Shown here: positions 32,980 to 41,713 of the stretch, piece by piece
Layout of the letters: every line of letters starts with the position of its first letter
Position numbering within the stretch: position 1 is the first letter of the stretch
From: an uncultured Pseudomonadota bacterium
GTDB lineage: Bacteria > Bdellovibrionota_B > Oligoflexia > Oligoflexales > CAIYRB01
Direction: 5' to 3'
NCBI GenBank assembly: GCA_903915625.1
Contig: CAIWTN010000099.1
Coordinates: forward strand, 1-45,241
DNA length: 45,241 bases
Translations under genes and position numbers: made by a program
Notes under the pieces: model-generated
The model's database searches: none
What the model saw: only the letters and a program-made list of their open reading frames with translations
What the model was told of the DNA's origin: nothing

Positions 32980-33684
32980 ATGAAGTCTCAGCGTTTTTCT
33001 AAGTCCCTAATCATAGCGGCTAATTTCCTAGTATCGCCGGTAGTTTTAGCGGCTGGCGACATGTTGACTCCAGATGAAGTACAAGTCACCGGAGTCTCGA
33101 GTAAGCCGACTAATGACAGCGGTGTCTTTATCGGTGTCGGTGCTAAAGTTGGGCAGGGCCGGACGACTGATGCAGGGGCCACGCCCGGAGTCGCCTTTTT
33201 AACAACTGTGGAGCCTGGATTCCAAGCAAGCTCGAGTAGCTGGTCTCGTATCGAGGTTAGTGCAGAACTTTTCGCTGGCAGTGTGACGTACCGACTGCCA
33301 GGCAGCAATACCCTCGGGGGCAAGGTTGATCTGAGTGGCCTTTACGGCGGTATGGCGAAATTCGGCCACGGTTATAGTTTAGGCGGCGATATGTTTGGTG
33401 TGCTAAAGGCAGGTGTCGGACCCGCATTTGCTACTTTTGCTATCGAACCAAATAACGGTACCGGCAAAGAGAAGTCGGACAGGCTCAGCGGTCTTGCCTG
33501 GATGCTCGGTTGGGAGCTCGTAGCACCAATCGCAGGTAAGTTCGATTTCACGGCGGGTTTAAGCTGGACGCAGTTGCAGTTTGACGTCGCTTCGGTGACG
33601 CGCAATGGCGCTTCGCGGCTAGTTGGCCGTCAGATGCTGGCTAACTTGCCGGCGGCGGACATCGGTCTGCGCGTGCGGTTCTAA
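32980..33684 (+). CDS. Probable small outer-membrane beta-barrel protein
   Basis: 234 residues with a signal peptide (SLIIAANFLVSPVVLAAG, cut near residue 25). The mature protein is rich in alternating Gly/aromatic/hydrophobic strands (SGVFIGVGAKVGQG, SVTYRLPGS, LSGLYGGMAKFGHGYSL, KFDFTAGLSWTQLQFDV). It ends DIGLRVRF, a C-terminal aromatic typical of Bam substrates. The size fits an 8-strand barrel such as the OmpA/OmpW/OmpX type, but no family signature is visible. GAGGTGG precedes the ATG. Its 57-bp spacing to pyc is compatible with read-through. Confidence 0.7.
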   Translation: MKSQRFSKSLIIAANFLVSPVVLAAGDMLTPDEVQVTGVSSKPTNDSGVFIGVGAKVGQGRTTDAGATPGVAFLTTVEPGFQASSSSWSRIEVSAELFAGSVTYRLPGSNTLGGKVDLSGLYGGMAKFGHGYSLGGDMFGVLKAGVGPAFATFAIEPNNGTGKEKSDRLSGLAWMLGWELVAPIAGKFDFTAGLSWTQLQFDVASVTRNGASRLVGRQMLANLPAADIGLRVRF

Positions 33685-33741
33685 CGTAAGGCAACGCCTG
33701 TCCTTTATTAATGCGAATGTTCTGTCATTTAGGAATTGCTT

Positions 33742-36700
33742 ATGACTGGCAAAGCTCACCTGCCGCCGTTCAAGCGGCTGCTGGTGGCTAATAGAGGCGA
33801 GATTGCAGTTCGGATACTGAGAGCTGCTACTGAGCTAAATATTCGAACGATAGCGATATATTCGCATGAAGACCGCTTTAGCCTTTATCGCTTCAAGGCC
33901 GATGAAGCCTACAAGATTGGAACGGCCGGTCAGCCTGTGGCCTGTTATCTCGACGCGGCAAATATTGTAGCTAAGGCGAAGGAATGGGGCGTCGACGCCA
34001 TACATCCAGGGTATGGTTTTCTCTCCGAAAATGCTGAGTTTGCCAGGCTGTGTGCTGCCGCTGGCATCAAGTTTATCGGCCCGCAGCCAGCTGTTCTTGA
34101 TGCATTTGGCGACAAAGTAACAGCTAGGAATTTGGCGCGCGCGGCGGGTATTCCGGTTATTCCTGGTTCGCAGCGGCCGATTTTGACCCTGGCCGATGCC
34201 CATGCTGAGGCAACGGCTTTGGGTTATCCAGTGACGCTAAAAGCGGTGTCTGGCGGTGGTGGCAAAGGCATTCGTATGCTGCACTCACCATCGGAATTGG
34301 CCGAGGCTTTTGCTCGTGCTCAATCCGAGGCGACCACCAATTTCGGCCGCGCTGATCTCTACCTCGAGAAAACTGTAGTTAAGCCCAAGCACATTGAAGT
34401 GCAGTTGATAGGAGACGAGTACGGCCAGGTCGTGCACTTATTTGAACGCGACTGTTCGGTGCAAAGGCGAAATCAAAAGGTGGTCGAAGTTGCCCCGGCG
34501 ATTGGTATCTCTGATGCTATTCGGGCGCGGCTTTATGATTACTCTCTTCGTCTCGCGAAAAAGGTCGGTTACAGCTGTCTTGGAACAGTTGAATTTTTGG
34601 TTGGTAGTGACGGTGAGGCCTATTTTTTAGAGGTCAATCCGCGTATCCAGGTCGAACATACCGTCACGGAAATGATTACCGGGATCGACCTTGTTCAGGC
34701 ATCGATTCTCGTGGCATCTGGTACTCCTCTTGCCGACCCTCGCATTGGGATTACTTCGCAGGAGTCGGTGCAGCAGCGTGGTGCTGCGATCCAGTGCCGA
34801 CTAACGACTGAGGATCCAAGCAATCACTTCGCGCCGGATACCGGCGAAATTATTGCGTTTAGGCCGGGTTGTGGGCTTGGGATTCGGCTCGACGAAGGGC
34901 AAGCGACAGCCGGGGGGGAGATCACTCCTTATTACGACTCATTGCTGGTTAAAGTGATTGCCTGGGCTCCAGACCTCGAGGGTGCTGCGGCTAAAATGCA
35001 GCGCAGTCTTTCAGAGTTTCGGATTCGCGGCGTTAAACACAATTTAGCATTGCTGAAAAACGTAGTCACACACCCCACTTTTCTTGCGTCGCAAGTGACA
35101 ACAAGTTTTTTTGACGACCATCCTGAAGTGTTCAAGGTCGTCAAGGCGCGAGACCGTGCTACCCGGATGCTTCGTTACCTAGCGGAAGTCACTGTCAATA
35201 ATCCGCACGAGTTGCCTTCGCGTCAGCCTCGTCATGACGCTGAACCACTGCCTCTGGACACCAGGGAGTTGGGGGAATTTGCCTCTAATGCGGCTATTCC
35301 AACGGCTCGAGATGTTTTTCGCCAGGGTGGGATGAAGGCGCTTCGGCAGTGGTTGTCTCGCCAATCGGCGCTTCAGCTAACCGACACGACCATGCGTGAT
35401 GCGCATCAGTCGCTGTTTGCGACTCGGTTACGCACTCGTGACATATTGCAGGTAGCTCCCTTTTACCGTGATTACGGCCATCGTTTTTTCTCCTTGGAGA
35501 TGTGGGGTGGGGCTACTTTTGATACCGGTTTACGATTTCTCAAAGAAGATCCCTGGCAACGTCTTGCGGACATGCGGGAGCAGGTTCCAAATACTTTTCT
35601 GCAGATGCTCCTGCGTGGGGATAATGCCGTTGGCTACACGAATTATCCTGCGTGGGTCATCAAGGATTTTATTCGCTTAGCGGCAGATGCCGGACTCGAT
35701 ATTTTCCGGATTTTTGATTGTTTCAACCAGCCCGATAAAATGCGGATTGCCATTGAGGAAGTCAAAAAGCAGGGAGCGATCGCTGAGGTTTGCTTATGCT
35801 ACACGGGTAATGTGATAGCACCGACTAATACCAAGTATACTTTGGCTTATTATCTCAACATCGCGCGGCAGATCGCGGCGATGGGTGCAGATATGATCTG
35901 CATCAAAGACATGGCCGGTCTCCTGCGGCCTCAAGCGGCACGCGTTTTGATCCGGGCTTTGCGCGAGACGGTGGATTTACCGATTCATCTTCACATGCAT
36001 GACACTGCCGGCGTTGGAGTTGCCACGTTACTTGAGGCTGCGGATGCTGGGTGTGAGATTGTCGATGGCGCTATTAGTGCGATGGCGGGCCTAACGTCCC
36101 AGCCGTCGCTAAATGGCGTGGTTGCTGCTATGGCCGGTGATCGCCGCTGCCCAGAGGTGCCGCTGCCTGTATTGGATGAACTGGCACGCTACTGGCAATC
36201 GGTACGTCAAATGTACAGCGACTTTGACCCAGGGCTCCAATCCACTTCGACTGACGTCTATGAGCACGAGATTCCTGGCGGGCAGTATAGCAACCTTTAC
36301 GAGCAGGCCCGTCGAGTTGGTGTGAACTCTCGTGATTTCCGCGCACTGACTCAGCGGTATAAAGAGGTCAACGCGGCCTTCGGTGATCTAATCAAAGTGA
36401 CGCCATCATCCAAGGTGGTCGGCGATATGGCTCTGCTTTTGCAGAAGCAAGGTCTAACAGGCGAACAGTGGCTGGCTCAGAAGCCGCGTCTCGATTATCC
36501 GGATTCAGTGGTGAGCTTCTTTAGTGGTGAGCTTGGCACCCCTTACGGTGGGTTTCCAGAGGCGGCCAGGGAGCTTGTGCTTAGTGGTCAAACGAAGAAA
36601 TCGACTCGCAAAGTTGGTGCAGAGGACACGTTTGTTGGGGCGCAGGCGGATCTCAGCACTAAGTTGGGGCGTCCGGTGACTGAGCGAGAGGTGCTAAGCT

Positions 36701-37209
36701 ACCGACTCTATCCCAAAGTTTACATGGACTATCTCCGGCATCAGGATGTCTACGGCGATTTGACTGATTTGCCGACTACGGTTTTCTTTTATGGACTGAA
36801 GCAGGGCCAAGAGTTTGAGGCTGACTTAGAGCGTGGCAAGACTCTTGTCATCTCTTTGGCGGGAATCTCAGCGCCTGACGCAGACAGCAAGCGATCTGTA
36901 TTTTTCAATTTGAATGGTTTCCCTAGGGTCATTGAGGTGACCGATCAGACTACTGGGGCCGTGGTGTCTGGCCGCCTTCAAGCCGACCCTTTGTTTCCTG
37001 GTCATGTCGGCGCAGCCATGTCGGGTAAAGTCCAGTCGATCATTGCTAGGGATGGTCAGTCGGTGCGGGCCGGTGATGCTTTGTTGGTGGTCGAGGCGAT
37101 GAAAATGGAATATCTCATTACTGCGAAGCATGACGGCACTGTGGCGGCGATCCATGTCAAAGCTGGTGATGTGATTTCCAGCGGAGATCTTTTGGTTGTT
37201 TTGGCCTAA
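33742..37209 (+). CDS. pyc: Pyruvate carboxylase, single-chain
   Basis: Pyc carboxylates pyruvate to oxaloacetate with ATP and bicarbonate, refilling the TCA cycle in the cytoplasm. The 1155-residue chain has all domains in order. The biotin carboxylase domain is about 10-460 (KRLLVANRGEIAVRILRA, the ATP loop GGGGKGIRML, FLEVNPRIQVEHTVTE). The carboxyltransferase domain is about 540-815 (TDTTMRDAHQSLFATR, IFRIFDCFNQ, HMHDTAGVGVATLLEA). The PC tetramerisation/central region follows. The C-terminal biotinyl domain has VEAMKMEY, with the biotinylated lysine at about 1121. AGGA lies 7 nt before the ATG; a TTG two codons earlier is less likely. Confidence 0.98.
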   Translation: MTGKAHLPPFKRLLVANRGEIAVRILRAATELNIRTIAIYSHEDRFSLYRFKADEAYKIGTAGQPVACYLDAANIVAKAKEWGVDAIHPGYGFLSENAEFARLCAAAGIKFIGPQPAVLDAFGDKVTARNLARAAGIPVIPGSQRPILTLADAHAEATALGYPVTLKAVSGGGGKGIRMLHSPSELAEAFARAQSEATTNFGRADLYLEKTVVKPKHIEVQLIGDEYGQVVHLFERDCSVQRRNQKVVEVAPAIGISDAIRARLYDYSLRLAKKVGYSCLGTVEFLVGSDGEAYFLEVNPRIQVEHTVTEMITGIDLVQASILVASGTPLADPRIGITSQESVQQRGAAIQCRLTTEDPSNHFAPDTGEIIAFRPGCGLGIRLDEGQATAGGEITPYYDSLLVKVIAWAPDLEGAAAKMQRSLSEFRIRGVKHNLALLKNVVTHPTFLASQVTTSFFDDHPEVFKVVKARDRATRMLRYLAEVTVNNPHELPSRQPRHDAEPLPLDTRELGEFASNAAIPTARDVFRQGGMKALRQWLSRQSALQLTDTTMRDAHQSLFATRLRTRDILQVAPFYRDYGHRFFSLEMWGGATFDTGLRFLKEDPWQRLADMREQVPNTFLQMLLRGDNAVGYTNYPAWVIKDFIRLAADAGLDIFRIFDCFNQPDKMRIAIEEVKKQGAIAEVCLCYTGNVIAPTNTKYTLAYYLNIARQIAAMGADMICIKDMAGLLRPQAARVLIRALRETVDLPIHLHMHDTAGVGVATLLEAADAGCEIVDGAISAMAGLTSQPSLNGVVAAMAGDRRCPEVPLPVLDELARYWQSVRQMYSDFDPGLQSTSTDVYEHEIPGGQYSNLYEQARRVGVNSRDFRALTQRYKEVNAAFGDLIKVTPSSKVVGDMALLLQKQGLTGEQWLAQKPRLDYPDSVVSFFSGELGTPYGGFPEAARELVLSGQTKKSTRKVGAEDTFVGAQADLSTKLGRPVTEREVLSYRLYPKVYMDYLRHQDVYGDLTDLPTTVFFYGLKQGQEFEADLERGKTLVISLAGISAPDADSKRSVFFNLNGFPRVIEVTDQTTGAVVSGRLQADPLFPGHVGAAMSGKVQSIIARDGQSVRAGDALLVVEAMKMEYLITAKHDGTVAAIHVKAGDVISSGDLLVVLA

Positions 37210-37268
37210 CTCATCACTTTGCTTATCAAAAGTTCGCTAAAGACCTGAAGACTAAGATAGGAAGTAGT

Positions 37269-37772
37269 ATGTTGAAACATGTTTGCGCTACCGTAATTAT
37301 TTTTTGTTCCAGCCTTTTAGGCTGTAAAGTGCACAGCTCTGCGAGCCGTTCTGCAAGCGATCGCACGGATGATCCGGAAACTGCTCCGTCTGTTTCCGAC
37401 GCGGGCAATTGGACTATAGTTTGTCAGTCTGCAGAGTCGGCGAATGACCCCGCCACATATACGATCACTGTTCAAGGTGCGGTCAGTGAGACTAACGAGG
37501 GGCAGGATGTATTGGTCAGCGTGTCACGCACTATTGGCAAAAAAAGCGAGTCCTTGAGCACCAATGAGCGAGGTCACGGAGCACTTTCTGAACGCGGTCA
37601 AAGCTTTTTGGGCTTTTCTTCAGGTGTACTGACCTCGATGTATCAACCAGCAACTTCGGGACGCCCTCATTCAGGCGTTTTGACTTTGTCGAATACAGCT
37701 AATGTCGAGGGCTTGCGAGTCACCTGTGATATCGCCAAGGTGGCGCCTAAAGTTACAGGTTCTCGAGGATAA
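37269..37772 (+). CDS. Small lipoprotein, unknown function
   Basis: 167 residues. The signal peptide ends SSLLGCK, a good lipobox with Cys19. The mature part has a Ser/Asp-rich linker (about 22-45) and a beta-rich domain (NWTIVCQSAESANDPATYTI, then VSVSRTIGKKSESL, GVLTLSNTANVEGLRVTCDI). Two cysteines (about 56 and 158) could form a disulphide joining the first and last strands. I do not recognise a family. It starts 59 bp after pyc. Its 3' end overlaps the convergent GNAT gene by 20 bp. Confidence 0.75.
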   Translation: MLKHVCATVIIFCSSLLGCKVHSSASRSASDRTDDPETAPSVSDAGNWTIVCQSAESANDPATYTITVQGAVSETNEGQDVLVSVSRTIGKKSESLSTNERGHGALSERGQSFLGFSSGVLTSMYQPATSGRPHSGVLTLSNTANVEGLRVTCDIAKVAPKVTGSRG

Positions 37773-38268
37773 AGTATCCTGGCGTAGCCTCTTGCGGTCG
37801 GGCGCTGACCGCAGCAGTTTGCGCCTGGGTCACTGGTCTAAAGCCAAAACGCACAAAGAGCTTTTTGGCTTTTTCCATTTGTGGCGTAGTTTCTAGATAT
37901 AGACGACGGTAGCCCAAATCCTTCGCAGCATCGATGCAATGCTTCAGAATAACGGCACCATACCCGCGGCCGCGATAGCTCTCTTCAAGGACTAAGTCGC
38001 GCACTTCGCCCAGTCCTTCAGACGGAGATAGACCGTGCAAGGGGCCGATTCCAGCGCAGCCGATACATTCACCGGTTGTTTGGTTGCGCAGCACAAAGCA
38101 GCTGGCTCCCTCGCCACGGTACACATTAAGAAGATTGGTCAGGCGACGGAATGTCGCTGCTAGTACGGAGCCAGCTTCCTCGTATCCTGACAAGTTCCGG
38201 CGGATAAGGTCTTTTACGAAGGCCTCAGTTACTGGCGTGAGTAGTTCAACGGAGACATCTTCAGTCAT
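37753..38268 (-). CDS. GNAT-family N-acetyltransferase
   Basis: 171 residues, the usual single-domain GNAT size. Motif A is GEVRDLVLEESYRGRGYGAV, with the R-G-R-G-Y-G acetyl-CoA pyrophosphate loop. LGYRRLYLETTPQMEKAKKL then FVRFGFRPV forms motif B. CFVLRNQTTGECIGCAGIGP is the preceding strand pair. The frame is open to 38337; the ATG at 38268 (MTEDVSVELLTPVTEAF) begins the fold and is preferred. The substrate is unknown; the wording resembles general amino-group acetyltransferases. Its stop lies inside the last codons of the convergent lipoprotein gene. Confidence 0.87.
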   Translation of the reverse strand: MTEDVSVELLTPVTEAFVKDLIRRNLSGYEEAGSVLAATFRRLTNLLNVYRGEGASCFVLRNQTTGECIGCAGIGPLHGLSPSEGLGEVRDLVLEESYRGRGYGAVILKHCIDAAKDLGYRRLYLETTPQMEKAKKLFVRFGFRPVTQAQTAAVSARPQEATPGYFILENL

Positions 38269-38494
38269 CACTGCCGCCCAGGTGCATTGGTGGTCATTCA
38301 ATCGACGCAGTGTAGCACGGTTTGGCGGGCGAGGCACTCACTCACGTGACTATATCCGACACTGAAGGCGTCTATGCGGATGGGAGTTTCAGCGGTCTGC
38401 TGGTCGCGACTTATACTGGTGAGTTGACAAACTTTTCTTGCAATTTCCTGAGCTGGGTTTGATAACAGAGACCAGAATCTAAGAGGAGAAAAAC

Positions 38495-39142
38495 ATGCGA
38501 TTTAGACCGTTTTTAATGGCTGCTGGCCTTTTTTGTGCTTCGACACCTGGGTTAGCTTCGCCTGAAGTTAGTTTCCTTTCCGGTGCTTTTCGGAATGCAG
38601 TGTACAAGTCTAATGACTCTACTTCGTTCTCGACCACACAGTTCGGTGCTGGCCTTCGGTACGCTGATAGGATTGATGGCCCTTGGTACTGGTATGCCGA
38701 GGGAGCGTTAGAGTTAATTAACTATAGTAAAAGTGCTGCTCCAATCGTTCCCAGTAACACTGCTAACCTCGGCTTGGGCGGCGGTATTCGCTATTATTTC
38801 GATAAGTTGAGTGACCGGGTTGAGCCCTATGCATTGGCCAGCGGGTCATTCCGAAGTGAACAGATCGCAACCTCTGTAACCAATGGTTATACCGAGACCG
38901 ATAAAAACGGCTTATATTATCGTGCAGATTTTGGTATACGCATCAGCCTCCAAAAAGAGTTCTTTGTGGACTTTGAGGTGCCGCTTTTCGACAGCGCACT
39001 TTTTGCCACGGAGAAGGATACTACGGCAGATTTCAGTGGAGAGGGTACGAAGAGCAGCAGCGAGAAGCAACGAATCGAGCTGTTTGCCAAAAGTACCGGT
39101 TCTTTCAATGGCATGAACGTGGCGTTAGGTTATCGCTTCTGA
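38495..39142 (+). CDS. Small outer-membrane beta-barrel protein
   Basis: 215 residues with a clear signal peptide (FLMAAGLFCASTPGLASP). The mature part has about eight amphipathic strands (TQFGAGLRYADRI, WYWYAEGALELINYS, NLGLGGGIRYYFDKL, VEPYALASGSFRSEQIA, YYRADFGIRISLQKEFFVDF, NGMNVALGYRF), a layout like OmpW/OmpX/porin_OMP_beta-barrel families. The final Phe fits Bam recognition. GAGGAG precedes the ATG. It is followed 23 bp later by the tiny basic ORF at 39166. The 152 bp upstream contain a TTGACA but no well-spaced -10. Confidence 0.8.
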   Translation: MRFRPFLMAAGLFCASTPGLASPEVSFLSGAFRNAVYKSNDSTSFSTTQFGAGLRYADRIDGPWYWYAEGALELINYSKSAAPIVPSNTANLGLGGGIRYYFDKLSDRVEPYALASGSFRSEQIATSVTNGYTETDKNGLYYRADFGIRISLQKEFFVDFEVPLFDSALFATEKDTTADFSGEGTKSSSEKQRIELFAKSTGSFNGMNVALGYRF

Positions 39143-39165
39143 CGCTCTAAGGGAGATATAAGGTC

Positions 39166-39300
39166 ATGAAAAAAGGCACACGCCCAGCGCGCAATCGCAA
39201 TAAATCGGCACGTTACCGCGCGAAGAAGAAGCTACGCATTCGCCGCAAACGTAGGCAATTCCCTGGTCGCAAAAAGCAGCCTAACGGCCGCTGGCGCTAA
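39166..39300 (+). CDS. Tiny extremely basic protein (44 aa)
   Basis: Short ORF of 44 codons: ATG at 39166, TAA ending at 39300. It begins MKKGTRPARNRNKSARYRAK, then KKLRIRRKRRQFPGRKKQ and PNGRWR. Half of the residues are Lys or Arg (22 of 44) and none is acidic, so it should bind RNA or DNA. GGGAG stands 10 nt before the ATG. It resembles small ribosomal proteins (bL34, bS22 or bTHX sizes), but I cannot match it to one. It follows the barrel gene by 23 bp and converges with pfkA 32 bp away. The codon pattern (CGC/CGT for Arg) looks coding, not random. Confidence 0.72.
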   Translation: MKKGTRPARNRNKSARYRAKKKLRIRRKRRQFPGRKKQPNGRWR

Positions 39301-39332
39301 GACCAGTTTAAGCAATAAGTAACTGCCTTAGA

Positions 39333-40403
39333 TCACCGGCCTAAACTAATGCCGGTGGCTTCGGCGGTTATTATCATTGGATCTTTTGAGCCGAGCATTC
39401 GCCGTTTATCGGTGAGAGTGCCGTACGGTATTGTTACGAGTTTGCCTGCTCTAATTCCAACGATGCCCCCAAATTCCCCGGCTGCAGCTAGTTCTACCGC
39501 GCGTGCGCCAAATGTAGTCGCTAACAGTCGATCTGCGGCGTTAGGGGCGCCGCCACGTTGAACGTGGCCCAGCACTGCTACGCGGGAATCGACGCCCGAG
39601 GCAGCGTGTAGGTCTCTGGCTACTTGACTACCGACGCCCCCAAGAACTTTAGTGTTTCCTGCAGTGGCGTTATACATTTGCTCGCCACCAATCGCGGTCG
39701 CGCCCTCAGCAACAATAATGAGGAAGTGATTTCGACCCGACTTCTGATGGCGCTTGTAATGCTGGAACAGGGCTTCCTGAGAATACGGAATTTCAGGAAT
39801 CAGTACTGCGTTGGCTCCGCTGGCTATGCCGGTTGCCAATGCTATGTGCCCCCCGTCTCGCCCCATGACCTCCAATATCATGATACGGTCGTGAGCTTCC
39901 GCGGATGTGCCTAGCCGGCAGGCAGCATCTGTTGCGATATCGACGGCTGTAGCAAATCCAATAGTTTGATCGGTACCAACTAGGTCATTGTCGATGGTTT
40001 TAGGGATGCCGATGACTGGAAAGCCGGCCATGGACAGGTGTTTTCCCATAAACTGGGTACCATCGCCACCAATCACGATCATGCCGTCCAGCTTTAGCTT
40101 GCGCCAATTGATGCGGATGCGCGAGATCATCTCATCCGCCTCAGCCGGATTGCGGAATGGGCTACCCTGATTATTGGTGCCGAGTATCGTGCCCCCGGCA
40201 TTGAGGATAGGATCGACGGTATTCAGCGTCAAAGGTTTGACGCTTTCTGGGTGTAACAGCCCGGTGAGCCCGTAACGAACCCCCAAAACTTCGAATCCGT
40301 GGTTAAAGACGGCAGTGCGCACCACGGCCCGTATAGCTGCGTTCAGGCCGGGGCAATCTCCCCCGCCCGTACAAAGGCCCAATTTCAAATGCTTCTTGGT
40401 CAT
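39333..40403 (-). CDS. pfkA: 6-phosphofructokinase, mixed (Gly104/Lys124) type
   Basis: Pfk phosphorylates fructose 6-phosphate to the 1,6-bisphosphate, the committed step of glycolysis. The 356-residue protein has LGLCTGGGDCPGLNAAIRAV (8-27), IGGDGTQ (111-117), the catalytic block IPKTIDNDLVGTDQTIGFAT (133-152, base Asp138) and the MGRDGGHIA substrate loop. The phosphoryl-donor marker residues are Gly115 (E. coli Gly104, as in ATP enzymes) and Lys135 (E. coli Gly124, as in PPi enzymes). That combination is found in the mixed-substrate group and makes ATP the likely but not certain donor. AGGG lies upstream of the ATG. Confidence 0.94.
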   Translation of the reverse strand: MTKKHLKLGLCTGGGDCPGLNAAIRAVVRTAVFNHGFEVLGVRYGLTGLLHPESVKPLTLNTVDPILNAGGTILGTNNQGSPFRNPAEADEMISRIRINWRKLKLDGMIVIGGDGTQFMGKHLSMAGFPVIGIPKTIDNDLVGTDQTIGFATAVDIATDAACRLGTSAEAHDRIMILEVMGRDGGHIALATGIASGANAVLIPEIPYSQEALFQHYKRHQKSGRNHFLIIVAEGATAIGGEQMYNATAGNTKVLGGVGSQVARDLHAASGVDSRVAVLGHVQRGGAPNAADRLLATTFGARAVELAAAGEFGGIVGIRAGKLVTIPYGTLTDKRRMLGSKDPMIITAEATGISLGR

Positions 40404-40496
40404 AATTCCCTAATGATATCAGTTTTATATCGGCTCAGCAAATCGCTTAAGTTTTGTCCTGCTGCAGCCGATGACTGGTATTGATGGGGGTAGTGA

Positions 40497-41699
40497 ATGA
40501 ACCAAGGCGATAATGGCTTGCCCAAGAGGATTCTCTTAGTCGACGATGATGCGTCGACGGCGGCTGGTATTGAAGAAGTGCTGTCTCGCCATCAAGTGGT
40601 CGTCGACAAAGCTTTGACCTTGGACACCGCGCTCTATTATTTCAATCAGACTAGGTACGATGTTGTTTTGGTTTCCATCGATTTCAAGCCGCTTCCAGGT
40701 TTAGTTTTAGTCCAGCGCTGGCGAAGTCACGAGGTGCTGGATCGTCGTTGTGTGGCTTTCGTGATGGTGACAGGCAACAAGATGGTCGATTCTAATTTCG
40801 GGCTCATGCAAGAACTCGGCGATATTGAACTATTATATAAGCCGTTTTCTGTGATCCAGCTTCTGCCTTTTTTACAGCGCGGGATGGCCACTCGACGTAG
40901 ACTTTTGGCCTTCCAGGAGTTGAAGACTAAAGTTCTGCATTATTATGACAAGACCAATGACCTAGATAAGTCCATCGAGGCTGTGAAAAAGAAGCTACCA
41001 GACCTAGGTAGTCAGGGGATTTCAGTTTTGTACGGTCTTTATGAGCGCGCTGGTCGGTATGAAGACGCGCTCAACCTGATAAATCCACTGATTGAGAAGG
41101 ACAGCGAGAACGCTTCGCTAATGAATGCGAAAGCAACCATGCTAATGCGACTTAACAGATTTGCGGAAGCTAAGCCTCTCTTAGAGCAACTTGATGGTGT
41201 AGCACCTCAGAACATGTCCAGAATCGAACAACTCACCGATGCTTATTTGGAGCTTAATGAGCCAGATAACAGTGTAAAGAAAATGCGGGAGATGATTGAT
41301 TTAAGCCCCGATCAGCCCAACCTAAAGTTTGATATGTTCTCCAAGCTTTATGATCGCGGTTACGATAGCCACTCGATTGCCCTAGGTAAAGACACCACGA
41401 CCCCTATGGAGATCGTTCGTTTTTACAATAACAAAGGTGTGATGCTCTCTAAAGACAATCAGGGGCAAAAGGCGTTACAAGAATACGGCCGGGCGCTGAA
41501 ATTTTATCCGCAGTTCAAGAAAAACTATCTGATTTATTTCAATATTGCTCTGGCTCACATTCATACCAAGACAGCCGAGGGCTATAAAGCAGCACTTAAG
41601 AATTTGAAGCTATGTCTCCAGCTCGAGCCTGATTTTGATAAAGCCAAGCATGCATTAGAGCAGCTAGAAAAAGCTATGCAGACGCCGAAGGCCGGTTAA
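40497..41699 (+). CDS. Pseudo-receiver domain fused to TPR repeats
   Basis: 400 residues. Residues 10-125 have the receiver fold: KRILLVDDDAS with acidic residues 16-18, VMVTGNK with Thr92, and LLYKPF with Lys115. The phospho-acceptor position (five residues after Asp55 in YDVVLVSIDF) is Ser60 instead of Asp, so ordinary phosphorylation is unlikely. Residues about 140-400 are TPR-like helical pairs (LYGLYERAGRYEDALNLINP, AKATMLMRLNRFAEAKPLLE, YNNKGVMLSKDNQGQKALQE). No output DNA-binding domain is present; it probably acts through protein contacts. GGGGG precedes the ATG. It is divergent from pfkA (93 bp). Confidence 0.88.
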   Translation: MNQGDNGLPKRILLVDDDASTAAGIEEVLSRHQVVVDKALTLDTALYYFNQTRYDVVLVSIDFKPLPGLVLVQRWRSHEVLDRRCVAFVMVTGNKMVDSNFGLMQELGDIELLYKPFSVIQLLPFLQRGMATRRRLLAFQELKTKVLHYYDKTNDLDKSIEAVKKKLPDLGSQGISVLYGLYERAGRYEDALNLINPLIEKDSENASLMNAKATMLMRLNRFAEAKPLLEQLDGVAPQNMSRIEQLTDAYLELNEPDNSVKKMREMIDLSPDQPNLKFDMFSKLYDRGYDSHSIALGKDTTTPMEIVRFYNNKGVMLSKDNQGQKALQEYGRALKFYPQFKKNYLIYFNIALAHIHTKTAEGYKAALKNLKLCLQLEPDFDKAKHALEQLEKAMQTPKAG

Positions 41700-41713
41700 G
41701 CAGGCCTAAATAC

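Noticed and set aside
38421-38426. TTGACA upstream of the barrel gene at 38495 as a promoter
   Set aside because: No -10-like hexamer occurs at 15-19 bp; the nearest (TGATAA) is about 30 bp away.
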